Shown here one piece after another: positions 33,661-45,729 of a stretch of DNA of 64,000 bases. The translations under genes were made by a program, and so were the position numbers. The stretch is from NCBI GenBank assembly GCA_026874595.1, contig CM049313.1:71354659-71418658 (forward strand). Reading direction: 5' to 3'. Numbering within the stretch: position 1 is the first letter of the stretch; every line of letters starts with the position of its first letter. The stretch comes from Sipunculus nudus (Eukaryota; Annelida; Sipuncula; Golfingiida; Sipunculidae). The notes under the pieces are model-generated. The model made no database searches, was not told the DNA's origin, and saw only the letters and a program-made list of their open reading frames with translations.

Positions 33661-33847
33661 TGAAACCTCGTGTGGAAGTCGAAGGGGACCTATGGAAAAA
33701 TTCATCACATCCGAGAAATTTTATAAATAAGCGTGTTTTATTTCGTAATAATTTAACTAGAGTTGTCCGGAATATCGAGTCTGTAACTTGGACATAAACG
33801 GGTTATTAATCGACTTAAGCGACTTCGATCACAACGAGTTTTCACTG
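33658..33847. mobile_element. pogo/Tigger-like MITE, copy 1
   Basis: Terminal inverted repeat CAGTGAAACCTCGT paired with ACGAGTTTTCACTG, 190 bases, flanked by TA on both sides inside a (TA)n tract. CAGTxxAACCTCG ends and TA target duplications are typical of the pogo/Tigger branch of Tc1/mariner. No transposase. Confidence 0.75.
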
Positions 33848-33989
33848 TATATATATGTCGGATTTTGCAGCTATGGAGTTGCTGGTACATAACTATGTAG
33901 GTGTTCACCTAGAGAGATATATGATTACCAAGCTAATTCACTGTGTAGGAGATAGAACATGAATACACGGAGAAGTCGGATAACTCCGT

Positions 33990-34052
33990 ATAGGAATCGA
34001 AAGCATGACCTTCCGATTGCCAGTCGTTTGCTCTACCACTTAGCTAAGGTGA
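33990..34052 (-). repeat. tRNA-like (pseudo-tRNA or SINE head) sequence
   Basis: Minus strand reads TTAGCTAAGTGGTAGAGC (A box) then GCTTTCGATTCC (B-box-like). The anticodon stem pairs only in its inner three positions and no clean cloverleaf forms, so a functional tRNA is unlikely. Duplicated at 36930-36992. Confidence 0.5.
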
Positions 34053-34320
34053 ACCCCAACCCCAGTTTAAATTGGCATACTTTCATGGGAACCAGCGAAC
34101 GTCACAGTTTAGTGACGTCATGGTACTTAGTAACATGATATACCACATGTGTCGACACAGCGACCTGGCATGCAGCATTGAGAACTGGTGGACTTTAAGT
34201 AAGATAACTATCTGTGTATCTGTGTATGTATGTATAGCAATCAGAGAATGTTCATTTAATCTGTCCCCTGTTAGCAGTGATTACAAGGCATGTCACTCCA
34301 GACACATATGTTTATGGCAC

Positions 34321-34495
34321 AATATTTATATATTGAAATCAATAATTAAAATTATATAGTTTAGTTCCATTTCCTAGTTTGCTATGATCTATTGTTAACC
34401 TAAACTTGGTTAATAATTAACCTACACTGGAAACATGATACGCTATTTTTTAAACCTTAACATTAATTTAAATATATTAGAAATGTGTCACACAG

Positions 34496-34547
<52 letters not shown>

Positions 34548-34794
34548 TAGTATATAATCATTATTATTTTTTTATTATTGTTACATACACATTAGAAAGT
34601 AATCAGGAATGTCATATATTATCATTTAGAATAAATTAATCATACCTCATGTGTCCATATTGAAGGAAAACAGTTCGATTGATAATATGAAAAACTCAGA
34701 AAGTATTTCTCAAGGAAAACGGGTAATTGCAAGGACCAAAGCTAAAAATTATAAATGTTTCTACAACCTTAGGCCTAGAACTTTTACACTCTAT
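34321..34794 (+). repeat. Segmental repeat X, copy 2
   Basis: Direct repeat of 33038-33520. The junction from Y copy 1 falls in a shared ACAA/AATATTT sequence, consistent with microhomology. Confidence 0.9.
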
Positions 34795-36061
34795 TCTTTG
34801 AATAAAATATCCCTCAAAATATGTGGTCAGGGGTTCTGGTACAGATTACATGTTTTCTGGATGAGAGAGTAGAGGAGGACGCAAATGTTGCGCTTGTCAG
34901 GTGATTTACTGTTTACATTGCCAACGGTAACCTGATTGTTTGCTCGTAAACTGCTCTGCACATGATTATTCATTGGATGAATATACGATTAGGGTCACAT
35001 AAAGGTCATGGTCAGGTCAACTGATCAAAGTAAGCTACTGTCTGATCAACCTACAACCAGGTGCTCTCATTGTGTTCAATATGACCTCAGACGAAACGTC
35101 CGGAAGCTCGTTTTTTGACCGTTGAACAAAATATCCATCATTTAGATAGCACGTTACACACGTACAGATAATTCCTTGTTTTCTTCACCAGCTTTGTAGA
35201 CGATAGACGGCGACAATGGATTACGTTTTTTATGTACAATCGCAACTATTACAACCATTCCTTCTTCATCCATACAAACAAACGAAAACTAAAACTACCT
35301 AACCAATAAAATCAGTCCATTACATATCACGTGTCATTTCTATTTTTACCTGAGATGATAAAATGACAAATGCATTCAATGCATTTGTAAATATTAAACA
35401 ACGTCCGGTATGAGGACGCAAACTCTGTGTGGGAGATAGTGTTCAAAGTTGGCGCCATGGAAAGTAAATTAAACGTGTGTTATTCCTAGGATTTTAATTG
35501 AAAATATTCGGTAAAATACTAAAAAAAACTAAAGCCTTCCTTACAGACTGAACAGAACAGAAAATAATATTGGTGCACATTGATTATGAAAAAAAAAATT
35601 AAATTCCCTCCTTTGCCTCACAGTGTCTATCAAATTGAGCCTGTCATTAATAAATGTTAGCCCCAGTGATATACACATCATTGGAATATATATATATACG
35701 TATATATATTTATTTATAAAGGTCATTGTTGGCCTGATTTATAAAGCAAATTTTTTATTTTTAATCCAACAAATAACGCGATATATCTTGTCTCTGGCAT
35801 TTAGGGCAATTTGTGTACATTCGAGAATAACCTTATTAATCACAATATCTCATGTTTTTTTTTCTATTGCATATTTAACTTGTTTCCTTCTTAAACTAAA
35901 TTTAATAAATATTGACAATTGAACATTTTGTTTTTATAAATGTATAGTTCACACACACACTATATATATATATATATATAAATAAATAAATATATATATA
36001 TATATATTTACATATATAAATATATGAGAACCACTTTATGACCATGATCCGTTTTCTCTGT
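34795..36061. other. Spacer Z between X copy 2 and the 36.1-kb module
   Basis: Includes 34888-34990, which matches the flanks of element B at 11325-11351 and 11898-11990 without the element between them. Otherwise AT-rich with (TA)n; no gene seen. Confidence 0.5.
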
Positions 36062-36191
36062 CACTTGACATATAGCCAACAGAGGATAACGAGGGCAAAC
36101 CGCAGCATGGTTTACCGCTCATAGTGTTCAACATATTTGCGCACAGTTAAGGGACAGAAGCCATGGGAAACAGGCTTCAGCAGTGCAAGGT
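36062..36191 (+). promoter_or_regulatory. Diverged first-exon module (MGNRLQQCK)
   Basis: A CACTTG E-box variant at 36062 lies 101 bases before ATG 36163. The exon 36163-36189 encodes MGNRLQQCK and ends in phase 0 at GTAATG, the same shape as MGNTVHPQCK at 55084. Upstream sequence no longer aligns clearly with the other modules, so relationship is inferred from architecture and the shared CAGTGCAAG|GTAATG end. Confidence 0.4.
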
Positions 36192-36539
36192 AATGGCTAT
36201 TTTTGTAACATTATTGTCCTTTTTAACACTCTTTTTATGCATTACATACCATGACATTTATATTGGACTCGTGCCATTAATTTCTCGCGTGATTTCATTA
36301 ATTCGATTTATCAATGATATAATGCTGAAATGGATGTTAACATGAGCATGTACGATTGTACGTGTGTTTTCATGAGTGTTTGTTTTTAGTATGTAAATAT
36401 AAACAATTTATATGTGTTCTGGTATGTGTTTGTTTGTTTATATGTATCTATGCATATTTTACGTTTGAATATTTGCATATGTGTATGTGTGGATATGTAG
36501 AAATTTATTTATGTTTATGTAGGTGAAGATTTGAAAGTA

Positions 36540-36595
<56 letters not shown>

Positions 36596-36598
<3 letters not shown>

Positions 36599-36785
36599 TG
36601 AAACCTCGTGTGGAAGTCGAAGGGGACCTATGGAAAAATTCATCACATCCGAGAAATTTTATAAATAAGCGTGTTTTATTTCGTAATAATTTAACTAGAG
36701 TTGTCCGGAATATCGAGTCTGTAACTTGGACATAAACGGGGTATTAATCGACTTAAGCGACTTCGATCACAACGAGGTTTCACTG
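36596..36785. mobile_element. pogo/Tigger-like MITE, copy 2
   Basis: The same 190-base element within Y copy 2. Here the right end ACGAGGTTTCACTG is a perfect complement of the left end, so this copy preserves the ancestral terminus better than 33658-33847. Confidence 0.8.
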
Positions 36786-36929
36786 TATATATATGTCGGA
36801 TTTTGCAGCTATGGAGTTGCTGGTACATAACTATGTAGGTGTTCACCTAGAGAGATATATGATTACCAAGCTAATTCACTGTGTAGGACATAGAACATGA
36901 ATACACGGAGAAGTCGGATAACTCCGTAT

Positions 36930-36992
36930 AGGAATCGAAAGCATGACCTTCCGATTGCCAGTCGTTTGCTCTACCACTTAGCTAAGGTGAAC
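36930..36992 (-). repeat. tRNA-like sequence, duplicate
   Basis: Same sequence as 33990-34052, carried along in Y copy 2. Confidence 0.5.
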
Positions 36993-37260
36993 CCCAACCC
37001 CAGTTTAAATTGGCATACTTTCATGGGAACCAGCGAACGTCACAGTTTAGTGACGTCATGGTACTTAGTAACATGATATACCACATGTGTCGACACAGCG
37101 ACCTGGCATGCAGCATTGAGAACTGGTGGACTTTAAGTAAGATAGCTATCTGTGTATCTGTGTATGTATGTATAGCAATCAGAGAATGTTCATTTAATCT
37201 GTCCCCTGTTAGCAGTGATTACAAGGCATGTCACTCCAGACACTTATATGTTTATGGCAC

Positions 37261-38940
37261 AACTTTTTCCCTCAGGTCAGGTTTCACAGCCAGACGTGTA
37301 TTAATTATGCGGCATTGAGAGCCATTCTAGCGTGTAAACGAAATACTTGATGCATGATGAAAACATACATATCACCTCTTGGTATTTCATTTGCAAAGTT
37401 TTAAAAAAAGTTAGAGGTACAGATAACAATCAGTTTAAGAATGTTATAAACATTACCTTATTCCAAGAATTAAGTCTCTCGTAACAATGTTTTATTTCAA
37501 GCATTTATTGTCTGAGCAAGGCCCACCTCAATTATCTAGTCTTTCAGAACAAATTCGATTTAAAGTTTGTAGTCTCTCGGTACAAGTCTAATCGTATGTA
37601 TATCATCGAAAAAATTTAAAAGTATATATTTTCTCAGAACAAACTTTACTTCAAGAAGTTAATCTCATTTCATGTATTTAGTTTTACAGAAGAAGAATTA
37701 TTCGAAGTATCCAAACTCTTGGAGCACAATTTTTTTCAGCCATGCAGTCTCTCAGGACAAATTTGATTCAATCTTAATTAACACCCGCCATGAATATTAA
37801 CTTCGGAGTTTAAGCTGCTTGTGAAACTGATCATCCCAATCATGACAGACTTAGCCATCCAATCGTTAAATATTCAGTACAAGGCATATAAATTTATAGA
37901 TTCCTTGGACCATGTCTAAAATAAAATAGGTGCAAAACGTTTATTAAAATAATGCAGTTTAGATGATAATTCAAATTGATTTTAATAGAATTAGTTCTTC
38001 AAAGTTATGACCACTGGCAGCTTTTGTTGCATTTAACAAAATCAAAACTTTGTTTTACCCTATATGCTTCCTTATGCGGGGAACTGTCTATAATAACCCA
38101 TCTAATTCTTAATAGTATCCGAAACGAGATTATTTGATAATTTACCGATTGCAGGCCTTGAAATCTTCCAAGAAAGTAATATTTTGTATATATGTGAAAA
38201 ATTTGTAAAGTACTTTAAAGGAAAATGACATCAAACCTAATTATGACTGGCGGATGCAGCAAGCTCGGAATTAAAAAGCTGTTCCCAGAAACTGGTCCCC
38301 GGGCAACATCAAATCTTCCTCAAGTATGTCCGAATGAAACAACTTATTTTACCAGTTCTTACAACGCCACCTGTAGGCTGCAATTTGACCCAAACATGGC
38401 CGAAGTTGGCTTAAAAGAGAAAAAAATCCACACCCGGTAATAGCCATGATGCGTAGATTTCAGTGACGTTACACCTGTAATTATTATGTGGCGGTTATGT
38501 TCAAGCTCCAGCGGCACCTAGACCCAGTTGTGGCTCTGGAGTATACTATAGGGCCACAACAGGGTCCATAATGGCTCCTATTTCCGATGTACACGTGTCA
38601 GGCAGTCCTCCGTCAAATGGGACATTTCGTTCACTCTCAGTTTGCGCCGAATCACTCTCAAATAAAAAAGAATCAGCCGTCTAGGAATTTTTGGTACAGA
38701 TTAAATACGATTAAATACGCCAGTCGTGTAGTTGTAATTGTGGAGAAGAGAATAGAAGATAAAAATAGAAAGATTTTTTTTTTCAAGAAAAAATACATGC
38801 ACAGAGCATATTTGTTATTCTTTTGCGATAAGGACTAAATGAAAACGTAGCATTTTTAAGAGTCCGTATATATGCAACGTAAATAGGAGGCGGGTTTTTT
38901 TTTTTTTTTTTTTTTTTTATTTTGCGTCAAATGTGACAAA
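37261..38940. other. Intergenic, weak degenerate repeats
   Basis: Around 37460-37770 a motif like AGTCTCTCRGNACAA recurs at irregular spacing. The frame at 38225-38440 (MTSNLIMTGGCSKLGIKKLF) has no recognised homologue and no intron context. Poly-T run near 38895-38918. Confidence 0.4.
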
Positions 38941-39700
38941 TTTTGATTTTAAAGTTTAAATAGAAACGACCTCTGAGGGAAGGGTGAATCATTTCTAAGA
39001 AAGGTGGGTTCAAGTAACGGATATGGAGGACCATTGTGTCATGACCATTATTTTATACCTATTCATCTATAGCAAATACAATTAATTACACCCTGCATGT
39101 AAATTGTGGATAAGGATTAATTTCATTCATGTAGATCCGCTTAGAGCAGGGAGGGCCAAAATCCCTTTACCTTAAAGTTACCCAATCCGGTCTGTCACGT
39201 GACGGGCAGGCGAGGTGGTCGTGAGATGGGACAAACAGGCCGACGAAGGCATCTTCGCTTTTGAGATATATATAATGTTAAATGTGCCATATATTTCAAG
39301 GATCATAGTTATGGGGACAAAGTGCATCCGCAGTGCAAGGTAATGACTACTAAGAGTCCCGTGTTTTTGGTTTCAGGCCGACTAACATTGTTCTGTTTGG
39401 TGTGTGTCTGCGTGTACTGCCCTAATAGCCAATATCTAAGCACTATCGATGTGTGTATATTTATGTATGTAAATACTTGGTGTTTGCAGGCACCGTTTTA
39501 CAACAGGTAGGACAAACAGGTGTGTAGATGCGTAGAGTTTCTAAACATAAGTCTTTTGCAGTTGTTATCAAAACACCTTATTCTCAAACAGAAGTTGGAG
39601 AACCCTAAGAGGTCGAAGAAATAATTACGAAAATTACAAATACAATTGAAAGGACAGAAAATTATGAAAAACATAACATGAAGAGGATACATATATATAA
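38941..39700 (+). promoter_or_regulatory. Promoter/first-exon module, frameshifted copy
   Basis: Aligns with 54716-55400 over roughly 700 bases, both upstream and in the intron side. CACGTG at 39196-39201, TATATATAA near 39270, ATG at 39311. The exon to the GTAATG donor is 29 bases here against 30 in the intact copy. The single-base loss changes the reading (MGTKCIRSA) and leaves phase 2, which would break exon 2. It ends where the 145-bp satellite begins. Confidence 0.6.
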
Positions 39701-39734
39701 GGACTTAAGGTGATGTTAACGACTACATTCAGCC

Positions 39735-42700
39735 TTACAAGCCTACACTCAGCCCAGTAGGGAGAAAACGGAATCTGTCGTCACGGTTTGACTGTGTTCT
39801 ACGTCACTTTTTGAGCCTTAACTAAGCCATCTAGGTAGAAAACGAGAGCTGTCATCACGGTATTACTGTGTTCTACGTCACTCTTATAGCCCTAACTAAG
39901 CCTTGCAGGGAAAAAACGGGATGTCATCACGGTGTGACTGTGTTCTACGTCACTTTTTGAGCCTTAACTAAGCCATCTAGGGAGAAAACAGGAGTAGTGA
40001 TCACGGTATGACTGTGTTCTTCGTTACTGTTATAGTCTTAACTAAGCCCTGCAGAGAAAAACGGGATGTCATCACGGTGTGACTGTGTTCTACGTCACTT
40101 TTTGAGCCTTAACTAAGCCATCTAGGGAGAAAACAGGAGTAGTGATCACGGTATGACTGTGTTCTTCGTTACTGTTATAGTCTTAACTAAGCCCTGCAGA
40201 GAAAAACGGGATGTCATCACGGTGTGACTGTGTTCTACGTCACTTTTTGAGCCTTAACTAAGCCATCTAGGGAGAAAACAGGAGTAGTGATCACGGTATG
40301 ACTGTGTTCTTCGTTACTGTTATAGTCTTAACTAAGCCCTGCAGAGAAAAACGGGATGTCATCACGGTGTGACTGTGTTCTACGTCACTTTTTGAGCCTT
40401 AACTAAGCCATCTAGGGAGAAAACAGGAGTAGTGATCACGGTATGACTGTGTTCTTCGTTACTGTTATAGTCTTAACTAAGCCCTGCAGAGAAAAACGGG
40501 ATGTCATCACGGTGTGACTGTGTTCTACGTCACTTTTTGAGCTTTAACTAAGCCATCTAGGGAGAAATCGAGAGCTGTCATCACGGTATGACTGTGTTCT
40601 TCGTTACTGTTATAGTCTTAACTAAGCCCTGCAGAGAAAAACGGGATGTCATCACGGTGTGACTGTGTTCTACGTCACTTTTTGAGCCTTAACTAAGCCA
40701 TCTAGGGAGAAAACAGGAGTAGTGATCACGGTATGACTGTGTTCTTCGTTACTGTTATAGTCTTAACTAAGCCCTGCAGAGAAAAACGGGATGTCATCAC
40801 GGTGTGACTGTGTTCTACGTCACTTTTTTAGTCTTAACTAAACCCTACAGGGAGAAAACGGCAGCTGTCATCAAGGTATGACTGTGTTCTACGTCACTTT
40901 TTGAGCTTTAACTAAGCCATCTAGGGAGAAAACGAGAGCTGTCATCACGGTATGACTGTGTTCTTCGTTACTGTTATAGTCTTAACTAAGCCCTGCAGTG
41001 ATAAACGGGATGTCATCACGGTATGACTGTGTTCTACGTCACTTTTTTAGTCTTAACTAAACCCTACAGGGAGAAAACGGCAGCTGTCATCAAGGTATGA
41101 CTGTGTTCTACGTCACTCTTATAGCCATAACTAAGCCTTGCAGGAAAAAAACGGGATGTTATCACGGTTTGACTTTGTGCTACGAAACTTTTATAGCCTT
41201 AACTAAGCTCTGCAGGAAAAAACGAGAGCTGTCATCACGGTATGACTGTGTTCTTCGTTACTGTTATAGTCTTAACTAAGCCCTGCAGAGAAAAACGGGA
41301 TGTCATCACGGTGTGACTGTGTTCTACGTCACTTTTTGAGCCTTAACTAAGCCATCTAGGGAGAAAACAGGAGTAGTGATCACGGTATGACTGTGTTCTT
41401 CGTTACTGTTATAGTCTTAACTAAGCCCTGCAGAGAAAAACGGGATGTCATCACGGTGTGACTGTGTTCTACGTCACTTTTTGAGCCTTAACTAAGCCAT
41501 CTAGGGAGAAAACAGGAGTAGTGATCACGGTATGACTGTGTTCTTCGTTACTGTTATAGTCTTAACTAAGCCCTGCAGAGAAAAACGGGATGTCATCACG
41601 GTGTGACTGTGTTCTACGTCACTTTTTGAGCTTTAACTAAGCCATCTAGGGAGAAAACGAGAGCTGTCATCACGGTATGACTGTGTTCTTCGTTACTGTT
41701 ATAGTCTTAACTAAGCCCTGCAGAGAAAAACGGGATGTCATCACGGTGTGACTGTGTTCTACGTCACTTTTTGAGCCTTAACTAAGCCATCTAGGGAGAA
41801 AACAGGAGTAGTGATCACGGTATGACTGTGTTCTTCGTTACTGTTATAGTCTTAACTAAGCCCTGCAGAGAAAAACGGGATGTCATCACGGTGTGACTGT
41901 GTTCTACGTCACTTTTTTAGTCTTAACTAAACCCTACAGGGAGAAAACGGCAGCTGTCATCAAGGTATGACTGTGTTCTACGTCACTTTTTGAGCTTTAA
42001 CTAAGCCATCTAGGGAGAAAACGAGAGCTGTCATCACGGTATGACTGTGTTCTTCGTTACTGTTATAGTCTTAACTAAGCCCTGCAGAGAAAAACGGGAT
42101 GTCATCACGGTGTGACTGTGTTCTACGTCACTTTTTGAGCCTTAACTAAGCCATCTAGGGAGAAAACAGGAGTAGTGATCACGGTATGACTGTGTTCTTC
42201 GTTACTGTTATAGTCTTAACTAAGCCCTGCAGAGAAAAACGGGATGTCATCACGGTGTGACTGTGTTCTACGTCACTTTTTGAGCCTTAACTAAGCCATC
42301 TAGGGAGAAAACAGGAGTAGTGATCACGGTATGACTGTGTTCTTCGTTACTGTTATAGTCTTAACTAAGCCCTGCAGAGAAAAACGGGATGTCATCACGG
42401 TGTGACTGTGTTCTACGTCACTTTTTGAGCTTTAACTAAGCCATCTAGGGAGAAATCGAGAGCTGTCATCACGGTATGACTGTGTTCTTCGTTACTGTTA
42501 TAGTCTTAACTAAGCCCTGCAGAGAAAAACGGGATGTCATCACGGTGTGACTGTGTTCTACGTCACTTTTTGAGCCTTAACTAAGCCATCTAGGGAGAAA
42601 ACAGGAGTAGTGATCACGGTATGACTGTGTTCTTCGTTACTGTTATAGTCTTAACTAAGCCCTGCAGAGAAAAACGGGATGTCATCACGGTGTGACTGTG

Positions 42701-44610
42701 TTCTACGTCACTTTTTTAGTCTTAACTAAACCCTACAGGGAGAAAACGGCAGCTGTCATCAAGGTATGACTGTGTTCTACGTCACTTTTTGAGCTTTAAC
42801 TAAGCCATCTAGGGAGAAAACGAGAGCTGTCATCACGGTATGACTGTGTTCTTCGTTACTGTTATAGTCTTAACTAAGCCCTGCAGTGAAAAACGGGATG
42901 TCATCACGGTATGACTGTGTTCTACGTCACTTTTTTAGTCTTAACTAAACCCTACAGGGAGAAAACGGCAGCTGTCATCAAGGTATGACTGTGTTCTACG
43001 TCACTCTTATAGCCATAACTAAGCCTTGCAGGAAAAAAACGGGATGTTATCACGGTTTGACTTTGTGCTACGAAACTTTTATAGCCTTAACTAAGCTCTG
43101 CAGGAAAAAACGAGAGCTGTCATCACGGTATGACTGTGTTCTTCGTTACTGTTATAGTCTTAACTAAGCCCTGCAGAGAAAAACGGGATGTCATCACGGT
43201 GTGACTGTGTTCTACGTCACTTTTTGAGCCTTAACTAAGCCATCTAGGGAGAAAACAGGAGTAGTGATCACGGTATGACTGTGTTCTTCGTTACTGTTAT
43301 AGTCTTAACTAAGCCCTGCAGAGAAAAACGGGATGTCATCACGGTGTGACTGTGTTCTACGTCACTTTTTGAGCCTTAACTAAGCCATCTAGGGAGAAAA
43401 CAGGAGTAGTGATCACGGTATGACTGTGTTCTTCGTTACTGTTATAGTCTTAACTAAGCCCTGCAGAGAAAAACGGGATGTCATCACGGTGTGACTGTGT
43501 TCTACGTCACTTTTTGAGCTTTAACTAAGCCATCTAGGGAGAAAACGAGAGCTGTCATCACGGTATGACTGTGTTCTTCGTTACTGTTATAGTCTTAACT
43601 AAGCCCTGCAGAGAAAAACGGGATGTCATCACGGTGTGACTGTGTTCTACGTCACTTTTTGAGCCTTAACTAAGCCATCTAGGGAGAAAACAGGAGTAGT
43701 GATCACGGTATGACTGTGTTCTTCGTTACCCTTATAGTCTTAACTAAGCCCTGCAGAGAAAAACGGGATGTCATCACGGTGTGACTGTGTTCTACGTCAC
43801 TTTTTTAGTCTTAACTAAACCCTACAGGGAGAAAACGGCAGCTGTCATCAAGGTATGACTGTGTTCTACGTCACTTTTTGAGCTTTAACTAAGCCATCTA
43901 GGGAGAAAACGAGAGCTGTCATCACGGTATGACTGTGTTCTTCGTTACTGTTATAGTCTTAACTAAGCCCTGCAGTGAAAAACGGGATGTCATCACGGTA
44001 TGACTGTGTTCTACGTCACTTTTTTAGTCTTAACTAAACCCTACAGGGAGAAAACGGCAGCTGTCATCAAGGTATGACTGTGTTCTACGTCACTCCTATA
44101 GCCATAACTAAGCCTTGCAGGAAAAAAACGGGATGTTATCACGGTTTGACTTTGTGCTACGAAACTTTTATAGCCTTAACTAAGCTCTGCAGGAAAAAAC
44201 GAGAGCTGTCATCACGGTATGACTGTGTTCTTCGTTACTGTTATAGTCTTAACTAAGCCCTGCAGAGAAAAACGGGATTTCATCACGGTGTGACTGTGTT
44301 CTGCGTCACTATTATAGCTTTAACTAAGCCTTGCAGGGAGAAATCAGGAACTATCATCAGGGTATGACTGTGTTCTACGTCAAATTTTTAGTTTCAACTT
44401 AGCCCTGTAGGGAAAAAACGGGATCTGTCATCACGGTATGACTGTGTTACATCGTTTTATAGCCTGAACTGAGCCCTGCAGGGAGAAAACGGGACCTGTC
44501 ATTACGGTATGACAGTGTTCTACATAACGTTTACAGCCTTAATTTAGCCCTGCAGGGAGAAAACAGGATTTGTCGTCACGGTATGACTGTGTGGACTTTG
44601 TCACTTCCCT
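39735..44610. repeat. Satellite: about 72-bp monomers in 145-bp dimers
   Basis: Two alternating monomers: one with GTTCTTCGTTACTGTTATAG and CCCTGCAGAGAAAAACGGGA, the other with GTTCTACGTCACTTTTTGAG and CATCTAGGGAGAAAACAG. The CCCTGCAGAG landmark recurs at 40046, 40191, 40336 and 40481, a 145-bp period. Roughly 67 monomers. Longer blocks also repeat: a marker at 41097 recurs at 42985 (1888 bp) and 44074 (1089 bp). Non-coding. Confidence 0.95.
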
Positions 44611-45593
44611 GCACATTCTCTGACATAGCGTATGCAATACGAAAGGTTTCCTGGTTAATAAAAATAAAAATTAACAAATATAACAGACAAACACACACAC
44701 ACACACATGTATATCTTTCCTATGTGTTTTACCTGGCTTAAAATTGCTATAGCTTCCAGGTAAAGACTGAAAAAAAATAATAATTTGAGTATAAAGAGAG
44801 TAATGATAAAGTCAAATATTATACTTTAAATAAATAGGTATAAATAATCATTTAAATTTTAAAATTTTACATATATGAATAAAAGATAAATAAATTAAAA
44901 TGGCTTCTTTTAATGAGGACCTGACAGTTCTATGGATAAGTATCAGATAAATATATGAATAATTCAGATAAAATATCTTGTCTGTGAGAAAATGTATAAA
45001 GAGAATAAACGATATACCTAATGCTATAAGCCTATACTAAATAGCCTAGTCTAAACGTACCACAGTGATATTTAGCATTTTACAAATGGCTTGTCTCTGA
45101 CGGCTAGTACAATGTGCTACCTTTTCGATACAAACTAATCCGTCCATATCTTTGCCACTGTTTTAGCAATTCCAAAAAAGTAGAAGGATCGGGCAACATT
45201 ATCACGGTCGGAGGGTGCCACGTTGTCCTGTCTGCTTCCTTAACTCCAGAGATCACATGACCACCGCTTTGTGTTCTGGGATAACCTGGGATGTTTTCTT
45301 ACGCAAAAAGCTAATATTATAATGAATGAACGATAGAGAAAGAGCGAGAGAAATATTTCTGAATACAGTCATGATTGGATGATTTTTGTCAACTTGTTAT
45401 TGATAACCAGCTCTGATTGTTTCGACTACAAAATTGATTTAAAGAAGAATTTTCTATTAAAGTGGTCCGACGGAAGACCTTTTCATGTATAACATTTGGT
45501 GAATTGTTTATAGAAGCATGTAAGGAACATGTAGGCAACATGTATGACATTTCAAAGGCGATGTCTTTGTTTTATTATCATGAAAACCCTCTT

Positions 45594-45594
<1 letters not shown>

Positions 45595-45665
<71 letters not shown>
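45595..45665. repeat. (CT)n microsatellite
   Basis: About 35 CT dinucleotides directly before the 33-bp array. A similar run lies at 49169-49218. Confidence 0.95.
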
Positions 45666-45668
<3 letters not shown>

Positions 45669-45729
45669 ACCCAATATAACGACCATTCGGTAAAACGATC
45701 ATTCATTGACACGCATACAACCACTTCAC

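Larger units (their letters stand above)
33522..34320 (+). repeat. Segmental repeat Y, copy 1
   Basis: About 799 bases nearly identical to 36466-37260. Contains a pogo-like MITE (33658-33847), a tRNA-like sequence on the minus strand (33990-34052) and a short open frame starting MAYFHGNQRTSQFSD that is unchanged over most of its length in both copies but resembles nothing I recognise. Confidence 0.9.
36466..37260 (+). repeat. Segmental repeat Y, copy 2
   Basis: From TGAATATTTGCATATGTG to TTTATGGCAC, matching 33522-34320 with few substitutions. It begins about 280 bases after the 36.16-kb candidate start exon. Confidence 0.9.

Noticed and set aside
33990-34052. Functional tRNA gene
   Set aside because: Pol III box-like motifs are present but the anticodon stem and T arm do not pair well, and the copy is duplicated with a transposon-bearing segment.
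34072-34359. MAYFHGNQRTSQFSD frame repeated at 37010
   Set aside because: Shared only because the Y segment is duplicated; its 3' ends differ where the duplication ends, and no homologue or splice context was recognised.
41097-44256. Three near-identical 60-codon frames starting MTVFYVT
   Set aside because: Copies of the same satellite segment at 41097, 42985 and 44074; they mark the higher-order period and are not genes.
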